Below are positions 1 through 8,683 of a stretch of DNA of 60,200 nucleotides, piece by piece; positions within the stretch are counted from its first letter, which is position 1, and each line of letters begins with the position of its first letter. This DNA is from a virus. The notes beneath the pieces were generated by a model. That model ran no database searches. It was not told where the DNA came from and saw only the letters and a list, made by a program, of their open reading frames with translations. The stretch lies in the IMG/VR virus record IMGVR_UViG_3300049215_000485, positions 1 to 60,200 of that record; one strand, 5' to 3'. A program made the translations under genes and the position numbers.

Positions 1-519
1 GTCCTCGCGGGCGCGGACCTCAGGGGCGCGGACCTCAGGGGCGCGGACCTCAGGGGCGCGGACCTCAGGGGCGCGGACCTCAGGGGCGCGGACCTCACGG
101 ACGCGGTCCTCACGGGCGCGGTCCTCGCGGGCGCGGACCTCAGGGGCGCGGTCCTCACGGACGCGGACCTCACGGGCGCGGTCCTCACGGACGCGGACCT
201 CACTCCAATCCGCGACGACGTATGGTCCATCCTCGACGCGGCGCCCGCGGAGGTGCCGGCGCTTCTCGAGGCGCTGCGCGCTGGCCGATTCGACGGCTCG
301 CATTACGAGGGCGAGTGCGCCTGCCTCGTCGGGACGCTCGCGAACGCGCGTAAGTGCGATTACGAGTCCATTCCGGGACTCGAGCCGGACTCAAATAGAC
401 CCGCCGAGCGCTGGGCACTTGCGATTCGCAAGGGGCATACGCCGGATAACAACCCCGTCGCTGCGATTACGGCGAAGTGGGTGGAGGAGTGGATGGCGAA
501 GAGGGAGGCTACGCCGTGA
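1..519 (+). CDS. Pentapeptide-repeat protein, C-terminal part
   Basis: The reading frame is open from base 1, so the N-terminus lies outside the window; 172 residues are visible. Residues 1-65 are pentapeptide repeats of A-D/V-L-x-G type, including five consecutive identical ADLRG units encoded by identical 15-bp DNA. Such repeats form a right-handed quadrilateral beta-helix. About 105 residues of ordinary globular sequence follow, with a Cys pair (ECAC) and a Trp-rich end. The stop overlaps the next tiny ORF by GTGA. The role is unknown; some pentapeptide proteins mimic DNA or are effectors, but nothing here decides that. Confidence 0.85.
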   Translation, partial: VLAGADLRGADLRGADLRGADLRGADLRGADLTDAVLTGAVLAGADLRGAVLTDADLTGAVLTDADLTPIRDDVWSILDAAPAEVPALLEALRAGRFDGSHYEGECACLVGTLANARKCDYESIPGLEPDSNRPAERWALAIRKGHTPDNNPVAAITAKWVEEWMAKREATP

Positions 520-569
520 AACCGTCAGTATGCCCCGCCTGCGGATGCGCGATCGACCGCATCCGATGA
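516..569 (+). CDS. Possible 17-residue zinc-knuckle peptide
   Basis: A GTG start overlaps the pentapeptide gene stop (GTGA). The peptide holds one C-P-A-C-G-C motif. Its stop overlaps a following ATG (ATGA). It may be a translationally coupled mini-protein or the remnant of a longer zinc-ribbon gene broken by a frameshift. The call rests only on overlaps and motif. Confidence 0.25.
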   Translation: MKPSVCPACGCAIDRIR

Positions 570-685
570 TGGAGGTGATCGAGTCGCTCGCGGACGTGAT
601 CGAGGCCAACGAAACGAAGCATGCCTATCCGGTTAGTTCCCATCGGCTATCCTTTCCGCGTGTTTGCGCGACCCGTAGAAAATGA
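566..685 (+). CDS. Small hypothetical protein (39 aa)
   Basis: The start ATGATG overlaps the stop of the preceding mini-ORF. The first 20 residues are acidic and helical (MMEVIESLADVIEANE); the C-terminus is basic. Not recognised. It could be the second half of a frameshifted zinc-ribbon gene. Confidence 0.3.
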   Translation: MMEVIESLADVIEANETKHAYPVSSHRLSFPRVCATRRK

Positions 686-696
686 ACGTTATCCGC

Positions 697-724
697 TTGA
701 CGCCCACGGCCCATGTGTTAGATT
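697..724 (+). promoter_or_regulatory. Sigma70-like promoter candidate
   Basis: TTGACG and TAGATT are separated by 16 bp, about 60 bp upstream of the zinc-finger gene starting at 786. A purine-rich segment GGAAGGGGAAACG follows. The local AT content is higher than the surroundings. Confidence 0.5.
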
Positions 725-785
725 GATCGATGTCGGAAGGGGAAACGCTCCCGACAGACCACCACCAGCCACCACGGAGTCTCCC

Positions 786-1055
786 ATGATCATCACCGCC
801 AAGTTCGCTTCCGTCTGCCCCTGCTGTAACTCCCGCATCGTCCCCGGCAGCAAGGTCGAGTGGAGCCAGGGCAGCCGGGCCAAGCACACGGCCTGCTCGG
901 GCGCGGTCGCCTCGACCATCTCGGCACGCCCCGCCGGACGACGCTACACGTCGTCGCGAGGGCGATGGAACGGCTGCTCGTGCGGCGCTCGCGAGATGCC
1001 GGATGGGTCGCTCAGCGCCAATGCTTGCGCCTCGTGTCGATTCGACAACGAGTGA
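786..1055 (+). CDS. Small zinc-finger protein (89 aa)
   Basis: The N-terminus CPCCNSRI..GSKVEW....KHTAC reads like the PARP/PHD-like zinc finger seen in many small phage proteins. A second Cys cluster (CSCG ... CASC) closes the protein. The start at 786 is chosen because the promoter candidate and the purine-rich leader lie upstream; an earlier in-frame start would cover the promoter. A nucleic-acid-binding or nuclease-accessory role is an inference from the metal-binding pattern only. Confidence 0.75.
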   Translation: MIITAKFASVCPCCNSRIVPGSKVEWSQGSRAKHTACSGAVASTISARPAGRRYTSSRGRWNGCSCGAREMPDGSLSANACASCRFDNE

Positions 1056-1127
1056 TTCGCTCGTCGCTTGCGGGGCCTCCAGACGGGGCCTCGCGGGCGG
1101 CAATCGAGCCGCGGAAAGACCACCACC

Positions 1128-1619
1128 ATGACCACCGACAAGATCAAGATCACGATGTCCGAGCGCCGGCCCCTCACGATCGACCCGGAGCTTTGGCCCG
1201 TGATCGCGCAAGCCGATTGGTACAACGGGCAGCACGAATTTCAGGCCAACACGATCCGTCGAATCAAGGTGCGTCAGCACGCCGACGGGCGCCGCATCGT
1301 CTACGGCTTTCAGCGGGCGGGGAACGGCGGGCAGCCCATCGGGACCCGCAACCCGGAGGCCGGATTTCTTCTCGCGGCTGGCGCGGACGAGGACGAGACG
1401 ATCCGCGCGATCCGTCGCGTCGGTGGCGTCATCGACGATGACGGACTGGCCGAGCAGTGCATTGGGGACCTGCCGGCCGAGGAGATTGACGGGGCTCCCG
1501 TCGGAGACGGCGTGGCGATCCCCGTCGAGAAGCTGACCATGCTGCTCGTGCAGGCAAGGCCGCACTGCCCACCGGACCTCCAGGCCGAGATCGTCGCCGC
1601 CATCAAGGACGCGCAGTAG
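1128..1619 (+). CDS. Conserved phage/plasmid-type hypothetical protein (163 aa)
   Basis: The start at 1128 (MTTDKIKIT) is preferred over one 20 codons upstream. The leader ccgcggaaagaccaccaccATG matches the leader style of the gene at 786. Residues 1-75 have a mixed alpha/beta look with the conserved segment DPELWPVIAQADW. The C-terminal part is acidic and helical. I recognise the style from phage and myxobacterial accessory genes but know no function. Its TAG stop directly abuts the transposase ATG. Confidence 0.7.
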   Translation: MTTDKIKITMSERRPLTIDPELWPVIAQADWYNGQHEFQANTIRRIKVRQHADGRRIVYGFQRAGNGGQPIGTRNPEAGFLLAAGADEDETIRAIRRVGGVIDDDGLAEQCIGDLPAEEIDGAPVGDGVAIPVEKLTMLLVQARPHCPPDLQAEIVAAIKDAQ

Positions 1620-2654
1620 ATGGATCCCCGCGGCTTCCCGACCACGTTGCCCGAGTTTCAGCGGGTGTTTCCTGACGATCGCGCGTGCGCGACGTACCTG
1701 GAGCGCCTGCGATGGCCCGAGCAATTCGACTGCCCCAAGTGCGGGGTGGTCGGGGAGCCGTACCGCTTCGACGCGAGGCCCCACGTGCTCCGCTGTCGCT
1801 CGTGCAAGGCCGATGTATCGCTCCTTGCGGGCACGGTCATGCAGGCGAGCCACACGCCGCTCTCGACCTGGTACTGGGCCGCGTACCTCGTCACGACGCA
1901 GACGCCCGGACAGAGCGCGCTCCAATTCCAGCGCCAGCTCGGGCTCACACGCTACGAGACGGCGTACATGATCCTCCAGAAGCTCCGCGCCGGCATGGTG
2001 CGGCCCGACCGCGACACGATCGGAGGAGAGCACCATGTCGAGGTCGACGAGACGCTCGTCGGTGGTCGCAAGGGACGGCACCACAAGGTCTACGTGCTTG
2101 GCGCCGTCGAGGGCCGCATGCGCAAGACTGGCGAGCACGCGAGCGCGACGGGCCGTGAGCAGCACCGCGACGGCAAGCCGGTCAAGCGCCCGTACTATGC
2201 AGGCAGGCTGCGCCTCCAGCTCGTGAGCGACCGCCAGGCCGCGACGTGCGAGGGCTTCGTGCGCGAAAACGTCGCGCCGAAGACCAACGTGCGCACCGAT
2301 GGATGGCAGGGATACGATCGACTCGGCGTCATGGGCTACGTGCACCGTCCGATCGTGATGGCCGACCCCGCGATGAACGACGCGCACCTCCCGCTCATCC
2401 ACCTCGTGTTTAGCAACCTCAAGGCGTGGATCCTTGGCACGCACCACGGCACGAGCCAGCAGCACTTGCAGGCATACCTGAACGAGTATGCCTTTCGCTT
2501 CAATCGCCGGTTCTCCCCGATGACGGCGTTCAACTCGATCTTGGGGATCGGCATGAAGACGATCCCGCCGACGTACGCCGCGCTCTACTCGGGCCGCTGG
2601 CAGCATCCGGGTTCGCAGCCTCAAGATCCTCAGACGGAGATGCCGTTCGCATGA
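1620..2654 (+). CDS. IS1595-family (ISXO2-like) transposase
   Basis: 344 residues, close to the usual family length. An N-terminal zinc ribbon is visible (CPKCG ... CRSCK, residues 39-62), followed by a DDE-type core: VDETLVGGRKG (first Asp, about residue 142), TDGWQGY (second Asp), and HLVFSNLKAWILGTHHG in place of the third acidic block, as in ISXO2-type enzymes that carry Asn there. It would catalyse cut-and-paste transposition. The ATG follows the preceding stop with no gap, and I saw no flanking terminal inverted repeats or target-site duplication, so it may be a captured rather than mobile copy. Confidence 0.88.
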   Translation: MDPRGFPTTLPEFQRVFPDDRACATYLERLRWPEQFDCPKCGVVGEPYRFDARPHVLRCRSCKADVSLLAGTVMQASHTPLSTWYWAAYLVTTQTPGQSALQFQRQLGLTRYETAYMILQKLRAGMVRPDRDTIGGEHHVEVDETLVGGRKGRHHKVYVLGAVEGRMRKTGEHASATGREQHRDGKPVKRPYYAGRLRLQLVSDRQAATCEGFVRENVAPKTNVRTDGWQGYDRLGVMGYVHRPIVMADPAMNDAHLPLIHLVFSNLKAWILGTHHGTSQQHLQAYLNEYAFRFNRRFSPMTAFNSILGIGMKTIPPTYAALYSGRWQHPGSQPQDPQTEMPFA

Positions 2655-2868
2655 TGTCCGCCGGTACGACGTCGAGCAGGGCCGCGAGTCCCTCTGGTGT
2701 GACGAGCACCCCGCGTTCGGTGCGCTGCACATACCCTCGCTCGCCGAGCGGACCGATGGCCCACGGATCGAGTGCGAAGACTGCTGCCGCGTCGCCCTCT
2801 GCGTACGCTTGGAGCATGCGCAGTTCGGGTGCGGTGAGGGGCTCGAAGAGAGTGGGCATGCGGGGCAA
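2530..2868 (-). CDS. Small hypothetical protein, possibly winged-helix (112 aa)
   Basis: The first 70 residues look like a helix-turn-helix or winged-helix unit (LTAPELRMLQAYAEG ... WAIGPLGERGYVQRTERGVLVTPEGLAAL). The C-terminal 35 residues run antisense into the transposase 3' end and are low-complexity, so the original gene may have been cut when the transposase arrived. It follows the frameshifted gene by one base. Confidence 0.5.
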   Translation of the reverse strand: MPRMPTLFEPLTAPELRMLQAYAEGDAAAVFALDPWAIGPLGERGYVQRTERGVLVTPEGLAALLDVVPADIMRTASPSEDLEAANPDAASGPSRARRTSAGSSSCRSPRSS

Positions 2869-2869
2869 C

Positions 2870-4080
2870 CTACGTCAGCCATCGGTGCTCCGCACGGAGA
2901 AACGCGATGGGAGAAAACCGGATAGGCATGGTCTCAACGAGGCGGAGGCCGGCCATGACGATCGCCTGCGTGTCCTGCTCGGGCAGGGTCCCCTCTCCGA
3001 AGGTCCCGATGCGCTCCATGACGTTGGAGGCCCGCTCGCGCGCGCGGAACTTCCCGGTCCCCTCGAACTTCTTCCGGATGAGCCCTTGCTTGTTCTTGAG
3101 CGCAGAGAGGTTGTCCTTCGCCACGCGCTCGGCCAGCTGGTTGATGGAGTGGCTGACTTGCCAGTCGCGGAACCCGTCGCGGTTCGCGGTCAGGATCTCG
3201 ATAGACGGCGCGGTCAGCTCCGCGATGATGAAGCCGGGTACCTCGCCGACGTACTTCTCGAACATGAAGAGCCCGCGCGCGCGGACGTAGATGTCGTTCT
3301 GCTTCTTGTCAGGGGGTCGTCCACCGGCTGCGGGCCACCTCGCGCGTGGACGCGCATCTCGTTGGCACTCCGCCCACGCTCGCGCGCGAGCGGTTTCCAG
3401 TACCAAAACTGCTCGACGAAGTTGGCGACCCCGGTGCCGATGTTCGCGACCGGGTAGCTCGCGAGGAGGTTCCCCTCACGGCTCACCATGCGGAGTCGCC
3501 CCTTGCTGACCTCGACGCGCACGCCGAGAACCTTGTCGCGGTTCGCGATGAAGTCGTCGTTGGAGAGGAACGCTCCGTAGTGCTCCAGCGCTGCGTTCAC
3601 GGCCGCGCGTTGCTCCGGAGTGATCCCCACCTTCGCGCGCGGCGCTTCCCGCGCCTGCACGCCCGGCAGCCGTTGCTGGTCGACCATGTCGCGGTGGACC
3701 TGCTCGACCTCGTCAGCGAGCCAGTTGACGATGGTCTGGTCCCGCGTCCGCTGGTTGAACCCATCGAAGAATGCTTGCCGCGCTTCCTTCGATGGATTGT
3801 CGCCGAGCTGGCTGCGGAGGTCCGCGTCGTGGATGTCCCGGGCGACGTCCCACCGGAGCTGTTGCAGCATGTTCTTGGCGACCTGCTGGTAGTCACCCTT
3901 CGTCTCGAGCCGGATGACGCTGTTCGGGTCGCGCTGCCGCATCTCCTCGGCTTCGTGCATCTGGTCGCGGACCCATTCGAGGAAGTAGCTCCCCGCGAAC
4001 TGCTCGTCCGCGTAGGCCGCACCGGCGGCTTCCGCTTGCTCGAGGGGATCGACGGCGACCGGCTTCTTCTTGCGAGGCAT
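2870..4080 (-). CDS. Phage-type hypothetical protein split by a frameshift
   Basis: The first frame starts at 4080 (MPRKKKPVAVDPL) and is ordinary coding sequence to about position 3320. The second frame takes over with KKQNDIYVRARGLFMFEKYV and ends at 2870. The two parts join by a -1 shift at a C5 run (G5 on +, 3312-3316). The joined product would be about 400 residues, with acidic helices in the N-terminal half and a mixed fold in the C-terminal half. I do not recognise the family. Programmed slippage, a sequencing indel and true inactivation are all possible. It sits at the end of the leftward operon that begins at 9267. Confidence 0.65.
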
Positions 4081-4089
4081 GAGGACTCC

Positions 4090-6048
4090 TTATCGAGCGC
4101 GCGCGCGACGGCGGGTGGATGCGGAACGGGTGGGCGGCCGGCGAGCCGTGGTGGTCGGCGCGGGCGGCAAGAGCAGCGGGGTGGGCGCGGGAGGCAGGGC
4201 TGGGGGGCCTGCGCGCCGCGATTCGTCGACATCCGCGCGGTCGCGGTCAGCTCCCCAGCTCTCCGCGTAGCCGTCCACCGTCTCCCAGACCCACTTGAGG
4301 TCAGCGACCATCTCGCCGAGGTCGACGGTGCTGTAGAGGAAGTGGACGATGTTCTCGTAGCGATCGAGCTCGGAACGGTTCTCGCTCGAGAAGAAGTCGA
4401 GCGCGAGAGTGCCGTCCTGGAAGACGCTGACGAGCACAACGACGACCTGGTTGTACTCCGGGCTGTACGTCACGAAGTACGCGGACTCGTTCTTGTCGCT
4501 CCAGCGGTGCCCGCCCGGGATGGTTTTCGGTTGGCTGCCGCCGACCCTGCCCGAGAGGTCCCTGGCGATCTTCATGACGGCGTCGGGCGTCATCTGCGGC
4601 GCGCGGCTGCTGATGCGGCGGGTGGACCCCCCACGCGGGGACTTCCTCGCTGCTACGCGACGACTCCGGCGCTCCTCCGTGGCGAACTGGACGTAGCCGC
4701 CCGCGCGGTCGGCCGCGCTCTTGGCGTCGCTGTAATCCTTGAAGGGACCGGCGACCTTGCGGCCGTTCGTGCCGACCGCGATGTAATCGTGGACGGCGTG
4801 CTGACCGTGCCGCGGGCTGCGACGGTGGTGGGGCGATTCGAACGCGACCTTGCCGCGATACGCCTCGTCGATGAACCGGTCGAGCGGCTCCGCGGTCGGA
4901 GAGAGTTCCCCTTCGGTCCGCGCGGACGGCGCCGACGAGTGCCAGTACCCGCGCTCCTCCCACGCCTGCCCGATGGTGTACGCGCGCCGCCTTGCGCCGA
5001 ACTCCTCGCGGGAGCCTCCCGGGTAGAAGAACCATACCCCCTGGACCGAGACGAGGATATGCGACGCCCCGTTCTCGTCGCGCTCGTGCTTGGCGAGCGC
5101 CGGCAGCGAGGAGAAATCGCGTGCGACGTGCTGCCGCGTGCTCTCCCGCGTCGTCCGACCAAGGTGGCGACGATGGTGGCGACGTCCGCGCGTGGACTCG
5201 CTCGGCACGTGTCGCCCGCGCCGGACGTCCTCGCGGCGGAACCGCTGCTCCTGGTGCCAGAGCCGCGCGATGTAGTCGGCCGCCTTCTCGCTCGCCTGCT
5301 TGATGGTGCGGCCGTACCCGATCTGCTCGCGCTCGACGCCGGTGGAACCGTCTTCCTTCTGGTATGGCGTGAGCACGACGGCGGCGAACTCCATGCCTTT
5401 CCGGTGACCCATCGGCCGCTTCGAGCGGATGTCGCTGCCGTGCCGGCCGCTCGCCTGCTCGGGCGTGGGGTCCCGGTAGACCTCGTACTGGATGCCGCGC
5501 TGGGCACCGGTGTGGACGAGCTCAGCGTTGGGGCTGAGCGCACCAGTGACGACGTACATGCGCGGTTCGCCGGTAGTGCGCTTGCGCGCCAGGCTCGGGT
5601 GGCGCTTGGCCAGCCACTCGGGCGGGTTGCGGTACATGTCCGGCGGCGGGCCGTAGATGAGCCCATCGTCGCCGACGTAGAGCTCGAACCCCCCGTAGGA
5701 TTGCGCGGCCTCGCTGAGCTCGTCGCCGTGCTTGGGCCATCCGCCGTCCCAGAACCCGCTGCCATGCCCCTCGCGGTTCAGCCAGAAGTCGTGGCCGGCG
5801 ATCTCCCACCGCCCGTACTGGTTGAACCGCGCGGAGTCCTGCTCGTCCAAGATGAGCTCACCGAACCGCTCCTGGAAGTCGGCGCAGTCCTCGATCATGA
5901 GCTCCAGCGTCTCCGGGGCGATGTCCTCCACGCCGTAGTTCGCGTCGAGCGGTTCACCGCCCTGCTCGTCTGCGTTGTCGTTGGTCGACCAGAGCGCTGC
6001 CTCGATGTACGCGCTCGTGAATGCGTCTAGCTTCTTTCCGCGTGCCAT
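4090..6048 (-). CDS. Multi-domain phage-type protein (652 aa)
   Basis: The start MARGKKLDAFTSAYIEAALW overlaps the stop of the upstream mini-gene (TAATG). Residues 1-135 match a small conserved phage protein (FTSAYIEAALW ... ETLELMIEDCADF ... GHDFWLNREGHGSGFWDGGW), usually a stand-alone protein of about 130 residues. Here it is fused to several further segments: a basic linker around 280-310, a domain with SVQGVWFFYPGG, another with HDYIAVGTNGRKVAGPFKDYSDA, and a C-terminal alpha/beta part before a Pro/Arg-rich tail. The molecular function is unknown. The fusion makes it much longer than its relatives. Confidence 0.75.
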   Translation of the reverse strand: MARGKKLDAFTSAYIEAALWSTNDNADEQGGEPLDANYGVEDIAPETLELMIEDCADFQERFGELILDEQDSARFNQYGRWEIAGHDFWLNREGHGSGFWDGGWPKHGDELSEAAQSYGGFELYVGDDGLIYGPPPDMYRNPPEWLAKRHPSLARKRTTGEPRMYVVTGALSPNAELVHTGAQRGIQYEVYRDPTPEQASGRHGSDIRSKRPMGHRKGMEFAAVVLTPYQKEDGSTGVEREQIGYGRTIKQASEKAADYIARLWHQEQRFRREDVRRGRHVPSESTRGRRHHRRHLGRTTRESTRQHVARDFSSLPALAKHERDENGASHILVSVQGVWFFYPGGSREEFGARRRAYTIGQAWEERGYWHSSAPSARTEGELSPTAEPLDRFIDEAYRGKVAFESPHHRRSPRHGQHAVHDYIAVGTNGRKVAGPFKDYSDAKSAADRAGGYVQFATEERRSRRVAARKSPRGGSTRRISSRAPQMTPDAVMKIARDLSGRVGGSQPKTIPGGHRWSDKNESAYFVTYSPEYNQVVVVLVSVFQDGTLALDFFSSENRSELDRYENIVHFLYSTVDLGEMVADLKWVWETVDGYAESWGADRDRADVDESRRAGPPALPPAPTPLLLPPAPTTTARRPPTRSASTRRRARAR

Positions 6049-6140
6049 TACCGTCGCCTCCGTCGTGCGGGAGCCCGTTTCTGGGAAGCTCGCCTTCGTC
6101 GTGCGTATTCCTTGGCGAGCGTGTCTTGGATGATGTCCAT
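6048..6140 (-). CDS. Arg-rich mini-protein (30 aa)
   Basis: ATG at 6140; the TAA stop overlaps the start of the next gene (TAATG). The peptide begins MDIIQDTLAKEYA and ends in an arginine-rich tail with about 12 basic residues. It lies in a chain of coupled genes, which supports translation. It could bind nucleic acid. Confidence 0.45.
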   Translation of the reverse strand: MDIIQDTLAKEYARRRRASQKRAPARRRRR

Positions 6141-6146
6141 GTCCTT

Positions 6147-6242
6147 CTACTCGCCCCACTCGGCGCTGTACTTGATCGCCATGCCGACCGCAGCCAGCTG
6201 CGCGCGGGCTGCTGTCAGGGCACGGGATGCTTCGAGGTTCAT
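6147..6242 (-). CDS. Mini-protein (31 aa)
   Basis: Its ATG overlaps the stop of the upstream gene (ATGA at 6239-6242). The sequence (MNLEASRALTAARAQLAAVG) is a simple amphipathic helix. It is supported by coupling and position rather than homology. Confidence 0.45.
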   Translation of the reverse strand: MNLEASRALTAARAQLAAVGMAIKYSAEWGE

Positions 6243-6733
6243 CGTCGCCTCCGTACCGGGGGTAGCGCGGGGGGCGCGCGCCGGTGCACGGGTCGCCGTC
6301 CCGCCGGCCGAACCGGCACTTGCAGCGTCCGCGTCATCGGCTGCCGCATCTCGTGGGCGGTGTGGCTCGGTTGCTCACGCATCGGGGGCGGCCGGCGGCG
6401 CTCGCCGACGTCCCGCTCCTCGTTCTCGTCGCGGAGCAGGCCCGCCACGAGCTCTTCGACGTCGCGCTTGTCTTGGATGGCCGCAATCACCCGCTGGAGC
6501 TGGTCGGCCTCGTGGAAACCGATGCCGAACGGTTCGAAACCGATGTCCTCAAGCTCTTCGCCGCCCGGCAGGCTGGCGAGGATGCGGAAGAGCAGCGTGG
6601 GGTAGTCGTTTGGCTTGTTGTCGTAGTTCGGCAGCCAGTTCCGCAGCTCGTCGATCATCGCTGCGACCGGCCGGCGCGGGGCAGGTACGGGTGCGGGTGC
6701 TGCCGGCGGTCTACTGCTTGAACGTCTGGCCAT
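6239..6733 (-). CDS. Hypothetical protein (164 aa)
   Basis: The start at 6733 has a strong ribosome-binding site (GAGGAGG seven bases upstream). A Pro/Ala-rich N-terminal linker of about 25 residues leads to a helical domain (MIDELRNWLPNYDNKPNDYPTL ... LPGGEELEDIGF ... RDVEELVAGLLRDENEERD), then a basic, Pro/Arg-rich tail. Not recognised. It is coupled to the mini-gene downstream. Confidence 0.65.
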   Translation of the reverse strand: MARRSSSRPPAAPAPVPAPRRPVAAMIDELRNWLPNYDNKPNDYPTLLFRILASLPGGEELEDIGFEPFGIGFHEADQLQRVIAAIQDKRDVEELVAGLLRDENEERDVGERRRPPPMREQPSHTAHEMRQPMTRTLQVPVRPAGRRPVHRRAPPALPPVRRRR

Positions 6734-6735
6734 CG

Positions 6736-7692
6736 TTACCTCCTCACCGTCGTCTCGCGGTTGCGCCCACCGAGCTTCGCGCCACCACTTTTGCGTTTCG
6801 CCCAGACCGACGAGTAGCCGGAGGTTCCCCACGGGATCTCCTCCTGCCACCAGTCGAGCCCCTTGGCGGCCTCCTCGACCTCCTCTTCGGATCGACCGAG
6901 CTCCTGCGCGACCGCGCTGATGACGTGCTCTGCGGAGGCGTACCCATCGTCGGAGGGGATACGGCCCCCCTTGTCGGTGTCCTCGTAGCCTTCCGCCTCG
7001 AGCTCGCCCTCGACGCCGGCCATGGTCTTCTCGGTCTCGAGGTCCCCGTTGACCGCTACTGCATCGCCGAACTCCGCGATACCGACAGCCGTCTCCGGAT
7101 CGAACCCTTCGCTCTCGAGGTCGTAGCGGACCTGGTCACCGATGGTGCTCCAGCCGGTGGCCGAGCTCTCGTCAGCCATTCGCTCGACGACTTCTTCGAT
7201 TGCGGTCCGGATCTCGTCGTGTCCGAGCACGTCGTTGCGGAACGCTTCGTCCTCGTCCGAGATGTACTCGGCGCCGGCGACCTTGTCCCCCCACCACTTC
7301 ACCTTCTCGGGGAGGTCGAGATCCTTGGACCAGCCGGACGGTCCCTCGTCGGCCCGGCCGTACCCGAGCAGCGCCTCCGCGATGACGAGCGCGCGCTGCT
7401 CCGGCGTGTAGTCCGCCTCGAGCGTCTCCAGGTCCATACCGATGGAGTCGAGCGCACTCTTGACGTCGCGGCTCTCGACGCTGAGGTCGTTCGCGTCGAA
7501 GTACGCGACCCGCGTCCAGAACGGGAAGCCCACCTCGGCGGCTTCCTTGTCCCCGACGTACTCGCGAACCGGCTGAATCTGAATGAGTTCGACGGCGTGG
7601 CCGTCCGCGGCAGCGATGGTACCGCCGGATGCGCCCGGGTCCATGTCGCCGCCGATCTGTTGCCACTCCATCGTGGGAATCGTGATCTCCAT
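6736..7692 (-). CDS. Acidic phage-type hypothetical protein (318 aa)
   Basis: I chose MEITIPTMEW at 7692 because the conserved part begins there: MEWQQIGGDMDPGASGG, then ELIQIQPVREYVGD, EVGFPFWTRVAYFDANDL. This reads like a known phage hypothetical of unknown function. A GTG at 7845 would add 51 basic residues. The rest is highly acidic, with a Trp-rich segment near the end (GLDWWQEEIPWGTSGYSSVW). It ends two bases before the next gene. Confidence 0.65.
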   Translation of the reverse strand: MEITIPTMEWQQIGGDMDPGASGGTIAAADGHAVELIQIQPVREYVGDKEAAEVGFPFWTRVAYFDANDLSVESRDVKSALDSIGMDLETLEADYTPEQRALVIAEALLGYGRADEGPSGWSKDLDLPEKVKWWGDKVAGAEYISDEDEAFRNDVLGHDEIRTAIEEVVERMADESSATGWSTIGDQVRYDLESEGFDPETAVGIAEFGDAVAVNGDLETEKTMAGVEGELEAEGYEDTDKGGRIPSDDGYASAEHVISAVAQELGRSEEEVEEAAKGLDWWQEEIPWGTSGYSSVWAKRKSGGAKLGGRNRETTVRR

Positions 7693-7875
7693 CGCGCTGC
7701 CTCTTGCCTCTCGCGTGACGGACGCTCGCCTGCCCGCAGCGGGCGCGCGCCCTTTCTTCATGTGAACCTTGATCTGGACGGTCTCCTGCGGGGAACCGTT
7801 GACGAGGGCCGTGAACCGGTCCCCGTGAGCGTGCTGGAGTTTCACGTCGGCCTTCAGCTCTCGGCTAAGCCACCG

Positions 7876-7992
7876 CTAGGCGGTCTGGAGCGGCACCTCG
7901 CCCCTCCTCAGCGGGAAGTTCACCGAGTCGGCCAACGGGTATGGGTCGATGACCAGGCTGGCGTCGCCTTCCAGCGGCGTCGTGAGGTCCAT
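7876..7992 (-). CDS. Mini-protein (38 aa)
   Basis: The ATG at 7992 overlaps the stop of the upstream gene (TGATG). The sequence is MDLTTPLEGDASLVIDPYPL then a short basic end. Supported by coupling alone; no function suggested. Confidence 0.4.
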   Translation of the reverse strand: MDLTTPLEGDASLVIDPYPLADSVNFPLRRGEVPLQTA

Positions 7993-8681
7993 CAATTCAC
8001 CCGCCAGTAGACCAATCCGTTCTTGGTCTCTTCGATGTTGCCGTCGTAGCCCGACAGGAAGTGCCCGGCGCCGCCCGTGCTGACCGCCTCCTCGGCGGCA
8101 GCGTTGATGTCGAAGCCAGCAATCTCGATGGCCTTCGCAGCGGCGTCGTCGCCGTAGATGTCTTCGAGGTATCGCATCGGATCCTCGAGCTCCGAGTCAG
8201 CCTGGCTCTCGGCGAGCTCTTCGATCTCTTCCTGCGTGGGCTCCGGCCGCTCGCCCTCCTCGTCCTCCTCGGGCGCCTCGAATCCCGCTCGCTCGTAGTC
8301 GTCCCAGAAGTCGTCAGGGCGACGCTTGGCCGTGTGGGTGAGGTCTTCGATCCGCATGTCCAGCACGTCGCTATGGAGGTCGCGCCGAAGCCGGTCCATG
8401 TTGATGTGCTGCTGGATGAAGTCCTTGTTGAATATCTCGGGCTCCTGCTCGAGGTCTTGCTTGACGATCGCGGTTGCCAGCTCCTCGGCCTGGTCGTTGT
8501 TCTCGACGACGGCCCACTCCTTGTGACCCCCACCACGGATGGTGATCTCGTAGACCGTGCCGGTGCGGAAGCTCTCGAGCCCGCGGTTGCTCTTGATGCT
8601 GATGTCGTCGGGGTCGATGTCGAGCTCCCGCGCCATCTCCTCGAGCACTGCGTCCTCGTCCTCAAAGTCGATATCAGCCAT
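7992..8681 (-). CDS. Acidic phage-type hypothetical protein (229 aa)
   Basis: The start MADIDFEDEDAVLEEMARELD at 8681 has an AGGAGG site seven bases upstream, two bases after the preceding stop. The N-terminal 80 residues form an alpha/beta unit (YEITIRGGGHKEWAVVENNDQAEELATAIV) that I recognise as a common small phage protein of unknown function. A helical, strongly acidic middle and a C-terminal segment ending GHFLSGYDGNIEE follow. Confidence 0.7.
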   Translation of the reverse strand: MADIDFEDEDAVLEEMARELDIDPDDISIKSNRGLESFRTGTVYEITIRGGGHKEWAVVENNDQAEELATAIVKQDLEQEPEIFNKDFIQQHINMDRLRRDLHSDVLDMRIEDLTHTAKRRPDDFWDDYERAGFEAPEEDEEGERPEPTQEEIEELAESQADSELEDPMRYLEDIYGDDAAAKAIEIAGFDINAAAEEAVSTGGAGHFLSGYDGNIEETKNGLVYWRVN

Positions 8682-8683
8682 TG

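Noticed and set aside
1-195. A CRISPR array suggested by regular repeats
   Set aside because: Units are 15 bp with no spacers and translate to pentapeptide repeats.
633-2882. A 749-codon minus-strand open frame across the zinc-finger and transposase genes
   Set aside because: It is antisense to well-supported genes, has Arg-rich random composition and no ribosome-binding site.
3346-6030. An 894-codon plus-strand open frame
   Set aside because: It lies opposite the 652-residue phage-type gene and the frameshifted gene, both with clear domain patterns; this frame is a GC-rich shadow.
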